Below, in pieces: positions 1 through 10,840 of a DNA stretch of 64,000 bases (position 1 is the first letter of the stretch; each line of letters starts with the position of its first letter). The stretch covers positions 22,598,031-22,662,030 of the forward strand of contig NC_060106.1 of assembly GCF_021155765.1 (NCBI RefSeq), given 5' to 3'. The stretch comes from Diprion similis (taxonomy: Eukaryota > Arthropoda > Insecta > Hymenoptera > Diprionidae). The notes beneath the pieces are model-generated. The model did not search any database, was not told the origin of the DNA, and saw only the letters and a list, made by a program, of their open reading frames with translations. A program made the position numbers and the translations under genes.

Positions 1-2352
1 AACCCCTTTGGATTTTAGGCGGAAATTTCGGCGATTTTAGAAAGTGCTGCAATCAATTCTTTGAGGCACTATTCCGACGTCATTTTGCCAGAGGAATCGA
101 TTGATCGCAGTCCCGATACGCTGCGAGCAACGTGAAAGAAGTTACAGCCGAAAAACTGCAGATTTTCATCGTGATTTCTCCACTGTGGGTCCTACGCCCT
201 TTTTCATGTGATTTCTGAGTTCCTGGTGGTCCAATCACTCTAGAAAGGGTCATACTAATTGATTCCGAGACGGAAAATTCTCGACTCCAAAAATCACGAA
301 AAAACTAAGGCTAACCCCTTTGGATTTTAGGCGAAAATTTCGGCGATCTTAGAAAGTGCTGCAATTAATTCTTTGAGGCACTATTCCGACGTAATTTTGC
401 CAGAGGAATCGATTGATCGCAGTCCCGATACGCTGCGAGCAACGTGAAAGAAGTTACAGCCGAAAAACTGCAGATTTTCATCGTCATTTCTCCGCTGCTG
501 GTCCTACGCCCTTTTTCATGTGATTTCTGAGTTCTCGGTGGTCCAATTACTCCAGAAAGGGTCATACTAATCGATTCCGAGACGGAAAATTTTCGACTCC
601 AAAAATCACGAAAAAACTAAGGCTAACCCCTTTGGATTTTGGGCGAAAATTTCAGCGATTTTGGAAAGTGCTGCAAATAATTCTTTGAGGCTCTATCCCG
701 ACGTAATTTTGCCAGAGGAATCGATTGATCGCAGTCCCGATACGCTGCGAGCAACGTGAAAGAAGTTACAGCCGAAAAACTGCAGATTTTCATCGTCATT
801 TCTCCGCTGTTGGTCCTACGCCCTTTTTCATGTGATTTCTGAGTTCCTGGTGGTCCAATTACTCCAGAAAGGGTCATACTAATTGATTCCGAGACGGAAA
901 ATTTCCGACTCCAAAAATCACGAAAAAACTAAGGCTAACCCCTTTGGATTTTGGGCCAAAATTTCAGCGATTTTGGAAAGTGCTGCAAATAATTCTTTGA
1001 GGCTCTATTCCGACGTAATTTTGCCAGAGGAATCGATTGATCGCAGTCCCGATACGCTGCGAGCAACGTGAAAGAAGTTACAGCCGAAAAACTGCAGATT
1101 TTCATCGTCATTTCTCCGCTGTGGGTCCTACGCCCTTTTTCATGTGATTTCTGAGTTCCTGGTGGTCCAATTACTCTAGAAAGGGTCATACTAATTGATT
1201 CCGAGACGGAAAATTTTCGACTCCAAAAATCACGAAAAAACTAAGGCCAACCCCTTTGGATTTTAGGCGGAAATTTCGGCGATTTTAGAAAGTGCTGCAA
1301 TCAATTCTTTGAGGCACTATTCCGACGTAATTTTGCCAGAGGAATCGATTGATCGCAGTCCCGATACGCTGCGAGCAACGTGAAAGAAGTTACAGCCGAA
1401 AAACTGCAGATTTTCATCGTCATTTCTCCACTGTGGGTCCTACGCCCTTTTTCATGTGATTTCTGAGTTCCTGGTGGTCCAATCACTCTAGAAAGGGTCA
1501 TACTAATTGATTCCGAGACGGAAAATTCTCGACTCCAAAAATCACGAAAAAACTAAGGCTAACCCCTTTGGATTTTAGGCGAAAATTTCGGCGATTTTAG
1601 AAAGTGCTGCAATTAATTCTTTGAGGCACTATTCCGACGTAATTTTGCCAGAGGAATCGATTGATCGCAGTCCCGATACGCTGCGAGCAACGTGAAAGAA
1701 GTTACAGCCGAAAAACTGCAGATTTTCATCGTCATTTCTCCGCTGCTGGTCCTACGCCCTTTTTCATGTGATTTCTGAGTTCTCGGTGGTCCAATTACTC
1801 CAGAAAGGGTCATACTAATCGATTCCGAGACGGAAAATTTTCGACTCCAAAAATCACGAAAAAACTAAGGCTAACCCCTTTGGATTTTGGGCGAAAATTT
1901 CATCGATTTTGGAAAGTGCTGCAAATAATTCTTTGAGGCTCTATCCCGACGTAATTTTGCCAGAGGAATCGATTGATCGCAGTCCCGATACGCTGCGAGC
2001 AACGTGAAAGAAGTTACAGCCGAAAAACTGCAGATTTTCATCGTCATTTCTCCGCTGTGGGTCCTACGCCCTTTTTCATGTGATTTCTGAGTTCCTGGTG
2101 GTCCAATTACTCTAGAAAGGGTCATACTAATTGATTCCGAGACGGAAAATTTTCGACTCCAAAAATCACCAAAAAACTAAGGCTAACCCCTTTGGATTTT
2201 AGGCGGAAATTTCGGCGATTTTAGAAAGTGCTGCAATCAATTCTTTGAGGCACTATTCCGACGTAATTTTGCGAGAGGAATCGATTGATCGCAGTCCCGA
2301 TACGCTGCGAGCAACGTGAAAGAAGTTACAGCCGAAAAACTGCAGATTTTTG
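1..2352. repeat. 312-bp satellite array with four-monomer higher-order repeat
   Basis: Monomers of exactly 312 bp begin at 1, 313, 625, 937, 1249, 1561, 1873 and 2185. The motif TACGCTGCGAGCAAC recurs near 118, 430, 742, 1054, 1366, 1678, 1990 and 2302. Diagnostic differences sort the monomers into types A, B, C, D, A, B, C/D hybrid, A. Monomers 1 and 5, and 2 and 6, match each other better than their neighbours, so the higher unit is 4 x 312 = 1248 bp. The window opens inside the array, so its full size is unknown. Each monomer carries a 66-84 codon open frame on the minus strand. These frames recur because the repeat recurs and I do not regard them as genes. Confidence 0.97.
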
Positions 2353-3400
2353 ACGTCATTTCTCTGCCGCTGGTCCTACGCTATTTTTGACGTGTTTTCT
2401 CATATCCTGGGGTTCAAATTAGTCAAGAACTGGTCGTACACGTCGATTCCCAGACAAAAGATTTTTGGGCCACAAAATCTGCGAGAGAAATCGATTGAAC
2501 GCAGTCCTAATACGCTGCGAGCAACACCTACAAAGTTACAGCCCAAAAACTGCAGATTCTTATTGTCATTTCTCTGCCACTGGTCCTACGCTATTTCTGA
2601 CGCGTTCTCTGAGTTTCTGGGCGTACAATTAGTCAATATATGGTCGTCCAAGTCGATTGCCCGACAAAAAATTTTTCGTTTAAAAAAAATCCAAGGCTAA
2701 CCATTTTGTATTTTTGGTGAAAATTCCGACGAATATGAAAAGTGCTGCAATTTTTCCTTTAGGGCACCATTCCGACGTAATTTTGCGAAAGAGATCGATA
2801 GAACGCAGTCTCAATACGCTGCGAGCAACGGGTCGAGAGTTACAGCAAAAAATCGAAAGTCTCATTTTTCACATGACTCTGTAGCTGGTCTTTTCTCCGT
2901 GATTTCACTGCTGATGGTCCTACGATATCTTGGATGTATTTTCTGAGTTTCTGGGGGTCCAATTGTTCAAGAAATGGTCATACCAATTGACTTCCAGAAG
3001 AAAGATTCTGCGGCCAAAAAAAAAGTAAGGCTCACTTTCAAAATGCAACATTTTCAATTCAATATTTCGACGAATTCGGAAAACGCAGCAAATAAATCTT
3101 ACATCCACCAATGCGACGTAATTTCGCGCGAGACGTCGGTTGAAGGCAGTCTTAATACGCTGCGAGCATCGGATCAAGAGTTACATTCATGAAACGAAAG
3201 ATTCCCCACGTCTTTTTTGTCACGTAGCTTCTACGCTCTTCCTGGTGAGTTTATTGGTTTTCTGCGAGTCCAATTAGTAAAGAAAAGAAATCGATTCTGA
3301 GATGAAAGATTTTTCGTTCAAAAAAAAGTAAGAATTACTCCTCCGAGGTTTCGGTGACAATTTTCGAAATTTTAAAAAATGTTTGAACGAATTCTTCGAA
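2353..3400. repeat. Decayed edge of the satellite array
   Basis: After about 2352 identity to the 312-bp monomer falls sharply, but landmarks persist. The phrase around TACGCTGCGAGCA recurs near 2511, 2814 and 3153. The phrase CTGGTCCTACGCTAT (2369, 2580) corresponds to CTGGTCCTACGCCCT in the main array. Spacing between landmarks becomes irregular (about 209, 303 and 337 bp), showing internal deletions and insertions. Similarity fades out near 3400. This is the usual picture of a satellite edge that homogenisation no longer reaches. Confidence 0.85.
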
Positions 3401-4050
3401 GCATCATAACTACACAATTATAAGAGAGCGACGAGTTCCGATAGAGATAGCGATCATCAGAGTTGGAGAATTCGGATAAATCAAGTAATGGTTCGGATAA
3501 TTGAGGGTTCGAATGACTGAGGTTTGTATAGTCGAGGTCCTACTGGTCATCGAAAAATGTAGTATTGAACATTCCAATTCCAACACCTAGCAGTTACCTG
3601 TATGGCATTTTTTCTTAATCCTAACAATACTTGAACATTCTGCGGCAGAGATGTTTATTTTACAATCATTTTCTATTAATTCGAGCAAGATAAGATCTCC
3701 TTCAGTGAAATAAGATATTTCTGTTATTTTTAAAACAAAGTTTTTGTCAATCATTCCTTAATATTCAGAAACATTGCATTGAAATTTGTCTAAAATGATT
3801 CAAGAAATATTTTAACTTACAATGATACGTCGACACTAATATTCATATTCTGTTTATGTATTTTCAACATTCCGAGTGGTTCCTAATCGGTTGAAATGTT
3901 TCCTTGGAAATCGATACATTCCTTAAAATAATCGATGCTGTTTGGAGAAATAGCCGGCAATTTTTCCATCAATATGCTTGCGGAATCTCATTTCTTGTAC
4001 CAATCACCCGACTAAATGAATCAAACTTGGAAGGAAAATTAATTCATGCA
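3401..4050. other. Intergenic AT-rich DNA, probable 3' UTR of the hexosaminidase gene
   Basis: No coding exon is visible. On the minus strand the canonical polyadenylation hexamer AATAAA lies at 3654-3659, about 390 nt after the hexosaminidase stop codon at 4051-4053. It is the best candidate for the end of that transcript. The rest is featureless AT-rich sequence. Confidence 0.5.
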
Positions 4051-7000
4051 TCATTGGATACAGAATCCAGGACCATTCGGCGGTTGCGCGGGTATGCCGC
4101 GTCTATTCATACGACAGGCGTGCTCTTCGAGGCGTTGAGCTGCATAACTCGCAGAAGGGTTTCGTTCGTGGCTCCACAGTCTCTCGGCTGTAGCACTTGC
4201 TCTTGGCCATATTCTTGGATGGACGTTCGTACTAGAATAATAATTATGCATCATCAACCGTGTTATGCGCTTCGGATCTGATAAAGATCCGTACCCATGT
4301 AACATTATTCAATAGACGAGGTACTAATAGTATTTCGTTTCGTTATATTTTTTGCGAGTACCTGTCGACAACTTCTCCCCACATGCAGGCTTCGCCGCCC
4401 ATCACCAACTCCTGTTGTTGAACGGTGCTTGGAAATTGAAGAGGATCACAAGCGTAAAATTTGCGCCAATCCCCACCAGTCGCAAGACGGTCAAGGTACC
4501 AGCATGCTGATAGCAACGCATGAAATCCCGCCTTGGTTACAGCTGCCAATTTGCGCTCTTGATTACCCGTCCATACATGGACCACCGTTTCCGGCGAAAG
4601 ATGAACACCGTTATCGAAAACCTTAAACATTCACAAGGGGTCTGCTGTAGTACGTCAAAGGTCAAATCTTATGTAATCAAATTATGCCATTATTTCACAT
4701 TGGAGTGAATATAGTAATCGTCTCACTTGCGACAATGTATTTAATTCAAGCATGATACACTTCCGCAGCTGATTAGAAGAGTTGGGTGTGCCACAACCAG
4801 TGTACCGTACTAGAGTTAAAATGCCACAAAAATTTCAGTAGCGCAGATTGCAAATTAATGTATAAACCGTTTCGTATACCACATTAACCTGCAGTGTCGT
4901 TTATGGTCAACAATTATTTCTCGAGTAAATTTTATTTCCAAATATTTTTTTCTCAGTGCAACGTTCTTGTCTAACATTATTGTAACTGACTGCTTCGTCT
5001 TCATAATCCGAATTACAAAGCTGTATCTACCAATATGTTATTCGTTACGACACCGCGAATCTTGATTTATTTGATTACAAACGGCGTCGCAGTTTGCCAA
5101 AAACACGGATTTACACCCTTAGGATATTTTCATTCGGTCACTCGAATTACTACACTCAGAATCCCTATAGTTGAGTTTACTTTGGTCGGCGTGGCGACCT
5201 TGTTCGACAACACCCTATAGTTAAATGTCAATGAATATTCGTCCATAAATATGTTTATAACTCTGTAACATACCTCCTGCCAAACGATAGAGGTCGTATT
5301 GAGATCCTGAGTGATATTCAGAAGTTTCTGAATGTACTCTGCCTCTAGTTGTTCATATCTACCGTTCATGTGATGTTGGCGCATGTACTCACGAATGCGT
5401 GGATTACTGGCCCAGCAATCAAACGGCACTTCGTCGCCACCAAGGTGAATGTACCGTTCGGGAAAGGTGACGCCGATCTCGGTAAATAATTCACGAATGA
5501 ATGGGTAGAGCTTAGACTCCGTTGGGTCAAGCGGCCCCAAGGTGCCATCCGGAGCTCCCGTGCTATCTGAACATTGAGAACTCGCATTTACCTTACGTGT
5601 ATTATTCAAGGACCAATGTATATGATATACATTACAGAATGCACGGTAGGGATAAATGTTTCTTTGGAAAATATGTAATCTCAAGGAAATTTTTACTGCT
5701 GCAGGGCTGTTTACTAATTGAAAATAATAATTGGAAAGTTTGATTTGACAGGAGTATTTTTGAGCGCGGACAATTTCTCTTATTCAAAAAGAAAAACTTA
5801 AAACTAGAAACTGCGTTACGATACTTATCGTATAATATAACAACGGTAAAGCAGTACCAACCGTCGTAGCATGGGGTGAGTAGGTCAGGGTGTGATTCTC
5901 CCCAAGACCTGGTATGACCCGGTGTGTCAAATTCAGGTATCACTCGGATACCCCGGTACCTCGCATATTCAATGATCTTCTGTACGTTCTCCGGCGAATA
6001 TGTCAGCGTGGGGTGGTAGGCACCCTTGGCAGAGAGCTCTGGAAAACGGGTACTTTGATACGGGAAACTTTGGTCATCAGTAATATGCCAATGAAATACG
6101 TTCATCTTGTTGTACGACATTGCATCCAAGGTTCGCAGTATGTCCGAAACTGGAAGGTAGTGACGTGAAGTATCCAGAAGGAGACCGCGATGTTGTAATA
6201 GTGGCTTGTCAATTATGGTCTGACACTTCAATGCAAGCTGCAAGTTAATTAATCGTTGAATAATTCGCCTTCAAAAAAGCACGAGACTTTTTTTTCTCGC
6301 AAAGTTGAGACTACTCCGGGAATTATTTTGAAAGTGGGGTTACAGATTTAATTAAAAGAATGTTTAAAAAAAACTGTGAATTATAAATCGTTATTTTTTT
6401 TGTTTTTCTTACATTCGGCCCATCCCCGGAACGCGATAGGAGGTGGGTAAACGTTTCGAGACCTCGAAGAATACCCCATATACTCTCGGCTTCGAGACTT
6501 CCTGCTTCTGTTGCATTGCGTATATCCAAGACATCTGTTCAAGGGAAAATAATTAAGTGGGTCGTATTTTTATTGTGTGTTGAGACCGAAATCGATATAT
6601 TAAATAAAACGATAAAGCCGGTAGTGGAATAGAGCTAGGCGTTTCGAAAAATCAATTCGTGTAGATTATGCCACCCTGCTAGTACAGTATCATTTCTTTC
6701 GCCAATAGTCATTATTCTGGGGCATGTCGCCTCACCAGTGATTCAAATTCACCTCTGTAGTGACCACGTGGCTAGAAGGTTTTTTTTGCCGCATCTTATT
6801 TTTACCTCACCCTCTACGGTACGAACGTTATAACTCACAATCGTAGCCATGCACATACGGACATAAAATATTATACTTATAACTAAAACTAACTTAAGGT
6901 AAAGTTTATCTATTATTATACCGATTCAGCATACGCGCAGGTATACTTATACGAGTAAATCACTGAAAATGAGCTGTCGTAGATAAGAAGATATGTTTTA

Positions 7001-8875
7001 AATGAGGGTAGCTCGATATGATTATTTAAAACACAAAACTTTCTCGTGTAATAACGAAGTTGAAGTAAAAAGTAGTGGCTCAAAATATAAAAAAAAAGGA
7101 AGATTATTTTTAGTGAGTACAAACTCGTATTACTACTCTATATCGTAGAAAAATTATGTTTACGCAAAATGTGTTAATTTTGTCTGAATCATGTAAACGT
7201 GACTATTCGACGAGTGTTTAGAATTACCAAATCACAGAAGTTGTTTGCCAATCTTGTTTTCCAGTTTTTGGTAATACTGTGTGATAGTGTTGTTACATAC
7301 GCTGCGCAAACAAAATAAGATAACGAGGCTGTTATCACCGTACGATTCCTTGAAATTCGATTCGGATACATGCAGATTATTTACAAAAATATTTATATAT
7401 TTACATAAAAAAAATATTCACAAGCCTAATTATTCCGTCCTATGATTGATGAAAATATATTTACATTAGTTCATGATTAGCACAACCAATTAATTTTTGT
7501 ATATTTGCTCAGACAGTCAGAAATGAATCATTATTTTGTCTTTTGATTGAAATCGTGTGGTGCAATTCGGATAATAGCTGATTACCACAATCTCTTACTG
7601 GACAAATGTTGTTTTGTCAAATGAAAAAAGTCCTAACAGATCATATTCAAAATCAGTCCGATACACGATCATAGTCGGGCTGGCAAAATACTTCATAAAT
7701 ACAAGGTATGTATTTTAAAAATACCTATATCTATACATATAGTACAATAGAATAAATTGCAATTGATCTATTACTGGATAAACCTGATTCGGTTTATGAA
7801 TTCCCAAAAATATGAATTCAGGTTCAGCCGTATTTAAGTATAGATTATCACGGTTGTCAGTACAAGCAGAAGTTCGAGTGCTTTCCAACAAATGACATAA
7901 CTCAACAAAAAAAAATATGATTGATGTCTTTGACCAGACACATAATCACTGGTATCATTTTGTGCAGTAGTGTATCTGTTCGACCTTCCTAGAAAGCACC
8001 ATTGCAAATATACCTTACGGTCGAAAAGTTTTCACCGCAATGTCAGAAGTTAGGCTGGAATTGTATGCTATTAAAAGGAAAATCGTCTTACAGGATTCGT
8101 TCATGTTCAGATGGGGCATGTGCTCGCAAGGGCTTACTAGACGGACGTTCAAGGAGACAAGGTTTCCGGCAAATGAAGGGTGGTGCCTTGCGTGCGTCCG
8201 TGGTGCCGATCTGACTTCCTTAGAAGCCACACTAGCCTCCAAAGTCACGATGGCTGTGTAACGTTGAATCGCATCTTCGAGAATATCGCAGGTCTCTCCA
8301 GTTACCTATCAAAGACCAATAAGAATTGAGCAAGTACATAGATAATTAGTTGTTACGGCTTACAATTAGAATGAGTTTGGAAAATTGGTACAATTAGGGT
8401 ATACTGAATCTGTGCCAAGACATACAATGGCGTTAAGAACTGTGAGTTGAAGTTTAATTATGACGTCGGTCGTTTACACCAGTTATAAAGTACGTTGGTG
8501 CATACTGCATGTGATATTTAAGACTCTGAGGTTCCTGTTTAATCGATGCGATTGCGTAAAAAACGAATATCAGGTCTCTCTGCCCTCAGATTGTGCCGTG
8601 TCTCGATCCTCAATGAAAACGACTCAATGTAATATCATGTTTTTCAACGATCTAGAGTATCTAAATCATGCCATTTGTTTCTTAAGTTGCCAACTCACCA
8701 CAAACTGAAATACCGATGGCCGAAGAACGAGGAATCCGTCGTATTTTATCGTTTGATAAGGTTGAGGCCATGGTTCACCTCGAGTAGCGTTCACCAATGG
8801 TCCGGGATTAACACGATATGAGCTTTTCACGAACGTGGATGCGCACAAGATTCCCAGTAATACCCAAAACATCAT
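4051..8875 (-). CDS. Beta-N-acetylhexosaminidase (GH20), HEXA/HEXB-like, 7 exons
   Basis: Exons, in minus-strand order: 8875-8699, 8305-8092, 6534-6413, 6237-5862, 5566-5274, 4621-4362 and 4231-4051. They total 1623 nt and join in frame to give 540 aa. All introns are GT..AG. The start at 8875 gives a clear signal peptide ([15 protein letters not shown]), so the product enters the secretory or lysosomal route. Exons 2-3 form the N-terminal GH20b-type domain. The catalytic barrel begins in exon 4 with [14 protein letters not shown], whose first Arg is the conserved substrate-binding Arg. It carries [11 protein letters not shown] and EFDTPGHT. Exon 5 has [12 protein letters not shown] with the catalytic Asp-Glu pair at about residues 341-342. 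Exon 7 contains [14 protein letters not shown]. The enzyme removes terminal beta-linked GlcNAc or GalNAc from glycans. The HLGGDEV..CW form favours the lysosomal HEXA/HEXB-like class over chitinolytic enzymes, but I cannot place it among the insect paralogues (Hexo1, Hexo2, fdl) without a tree. Splice points were set by eye and may be off by a codon. Confidence 0.95.
6535..8091 (-). other. Intron 2 of the hexosaminidase gene
   Basis: This is the only long intron in the gene, at 1557 nt. It is AT-rich. I found no exon, RNA gene or convincing repeat in it. Short open frames here have no recognisable domain. Confidence 0.6.
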
Positions 8876-10840
8876 TATTTATCTTTACGCTTATTTCCCA
8901 GATGACCTCTAAGCCAACTGATCAGTACATCCGTATTGCGCTCCAAGCGTTGCAGCCGAAGCAAGGAATGTTAATACGGAGAATTTTCTACGTAAATGAG
9001 ACAAAGAGACTCGTTAATTTGACCTTCGATCGAAGATTGTCGGAAAGAAGAAACAATGTACGATAAAAAGAAGTGAAATGAAGGCATTACACATGCTAAG
9101 AAGGGAGAAGACACGCTTAGAAATGACACATTGGTCCTAAGAATACATGTAAAACTGTAAGGCGCAACTCTAATTAACAGAAGTAATAAAGTTATATACA
9201 AAAACCTCAAATTTTGACAAATTTACGCGTTACTTACATGATAGTTGTATTCTTAGTACTTCGTGTGAAACAAGTAAAACTAATCAATTTTAGTATGGTT
9301 GGCCCGTCACGTACAGCTGTGCACTTAATACGCGATAGCATGAATAATCGCAGCTGTAATTCAACGTCCCCAATTCATGGTGAATGTACCTAACACCAAT
9401 CATAATCGTTATCGAGTAGTAGTAATACGTACTGACCCAGAGATACTTGTGGTTCAGCCATTTATGTGACCGCCCAATACTTAGGTATATGACAAAAACT
9501 AATGAATTCCATAACTTGAGACGCGTCAGTGTTATATTACATACATATTGATCTGAATTATGGTCAAGCTATCTAATACCGTTCAATGTTCTTGTTACAG
9601 CTCAATTATATTCTGGTTTCTAATTTATTTGCAGATTGTAACGATTATACGCTACTCATTACATTTGGCCAATTACTTGAATAACACATTTCGTAAAAGA
9701 TTGAAATAAAATACTTGACTCACTCAACTGACAAGTGTTGCGTACAAAGTACATATGAGGTTATCGGACCTTTTGGCGGGCCAAGCTGCGACGACTGACT
9801 GAGGACGTCGCAAACGACTTGGCAACTCGAATATCGTATAACGTATGAACGGCTACAGTGCACGCCTCTAACGAGCATCGGGGTTATATTTAATGTCACT
9901 GACTTATCTTTAGTGCAGTATGTTTGTTAACTTTCGAAGTTATTTTCCACACGTATAATAGGTGATTGGCACGTTGATAATTTCCCTGCCTCCTACGACG
10001 ACTTTAATGAATAATCAGATAAAACTAGTTTAAAATGCATGATATAATTTTTGGAAGTGAAAGTGTATGTTTCCATATTTTTCATCCATTAATTATTACG
10101 AGGAGGGGTCACATCCTTGAACTTACATGGTTGATCCCTCGATGTATAGTGACTCGAAAACGTTTTTGTAGAATTCCAGATTTCAAACTCAAGGCCCTAA
10201 ACCTTATAGAATAACTTGTTCGAGTCACTTTAGAAAGAAATCAGATCCCACGTACATCTGTGCTCGTACAAAAGAGCCATAATAATAACTTTATTGAATC
10301 CTGTACGAAAATTCTGTGTCTCACAAAAACATTTCAGAGTGTGCCAAAATTAAGTACATTATACAACGTTATAATTTTACGGTGTGCAGCCATATGATGG
10401 GTATTTTTTAAGATTAATGGTAAATGCGTAATTGACATGTAATGTACAAGATTTGGAACACGATTTATACCATTGTCTTGTAACTAATGGGCATTTATAC
10501 TCTGAAATTTAAGCTTACATTTGATCTACTATAGTAATCTGAAATGGATGTATTATAGGTAGGACACGGTAGCGTATATAATTGTAGTTTTATTAAATGC
10601 AGCATCAAAATATCATTTCACCAACATGAATATATTGGCAGTCAACGTACGTACTTCAAGATGCGAATATATGCTTTGCTATAACATGAACTACCAGACA
10701 CTCCAGTTTTCTATCTTACGCGAACCAGTCCTAACTGGTAGATAGTACATGAATTTATAATGAATGGTAATATTGATGACAGGATGCTCTTGTGCACAAT
10801 ATTTTCTCAGAGATGAAACATTAGGCACACCCTCGTTGTT
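8876..10840. other. Intergenic: hexosaminidase 5' flank and nAChR-like 3' flank
   Basis: The region lies between two minus-strand genes. It should hold the hexosaminidase promoter (just above 8876) and the 3' UTR of the receptor gene. A minus-strand AATAAA at 10589-10594, about 250 nt beyond the receptor stop codon, is a plausible polyadenylation signal. A somewhat GC-richer patch at 9770-9800 is the only compositional feature. I see no coding exon. Confidence 0.5.

Noticed and set aside
365-2125. Repeated minus-strand open frames of 66-84 aa beginning MTLS..VIGPP
   Set aside because: They recur every 312 bp with the satellite, carry no domain and share no gene-like selection signal visible here. 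They are by-products of the tandem repeat.
1-2352. Regularly spaced repeats considered as a CRISPR array
   Set aside because: The repeat unit is 312 bp with no distinct spacers, and the surroundings are eukaryotic intron-containing genes.
2350-2865. Open frames in the decayed satellite edge (116 and 61 aa)
   Set aside because: They fall wholly within diverged satellite monomers and have no family motif.
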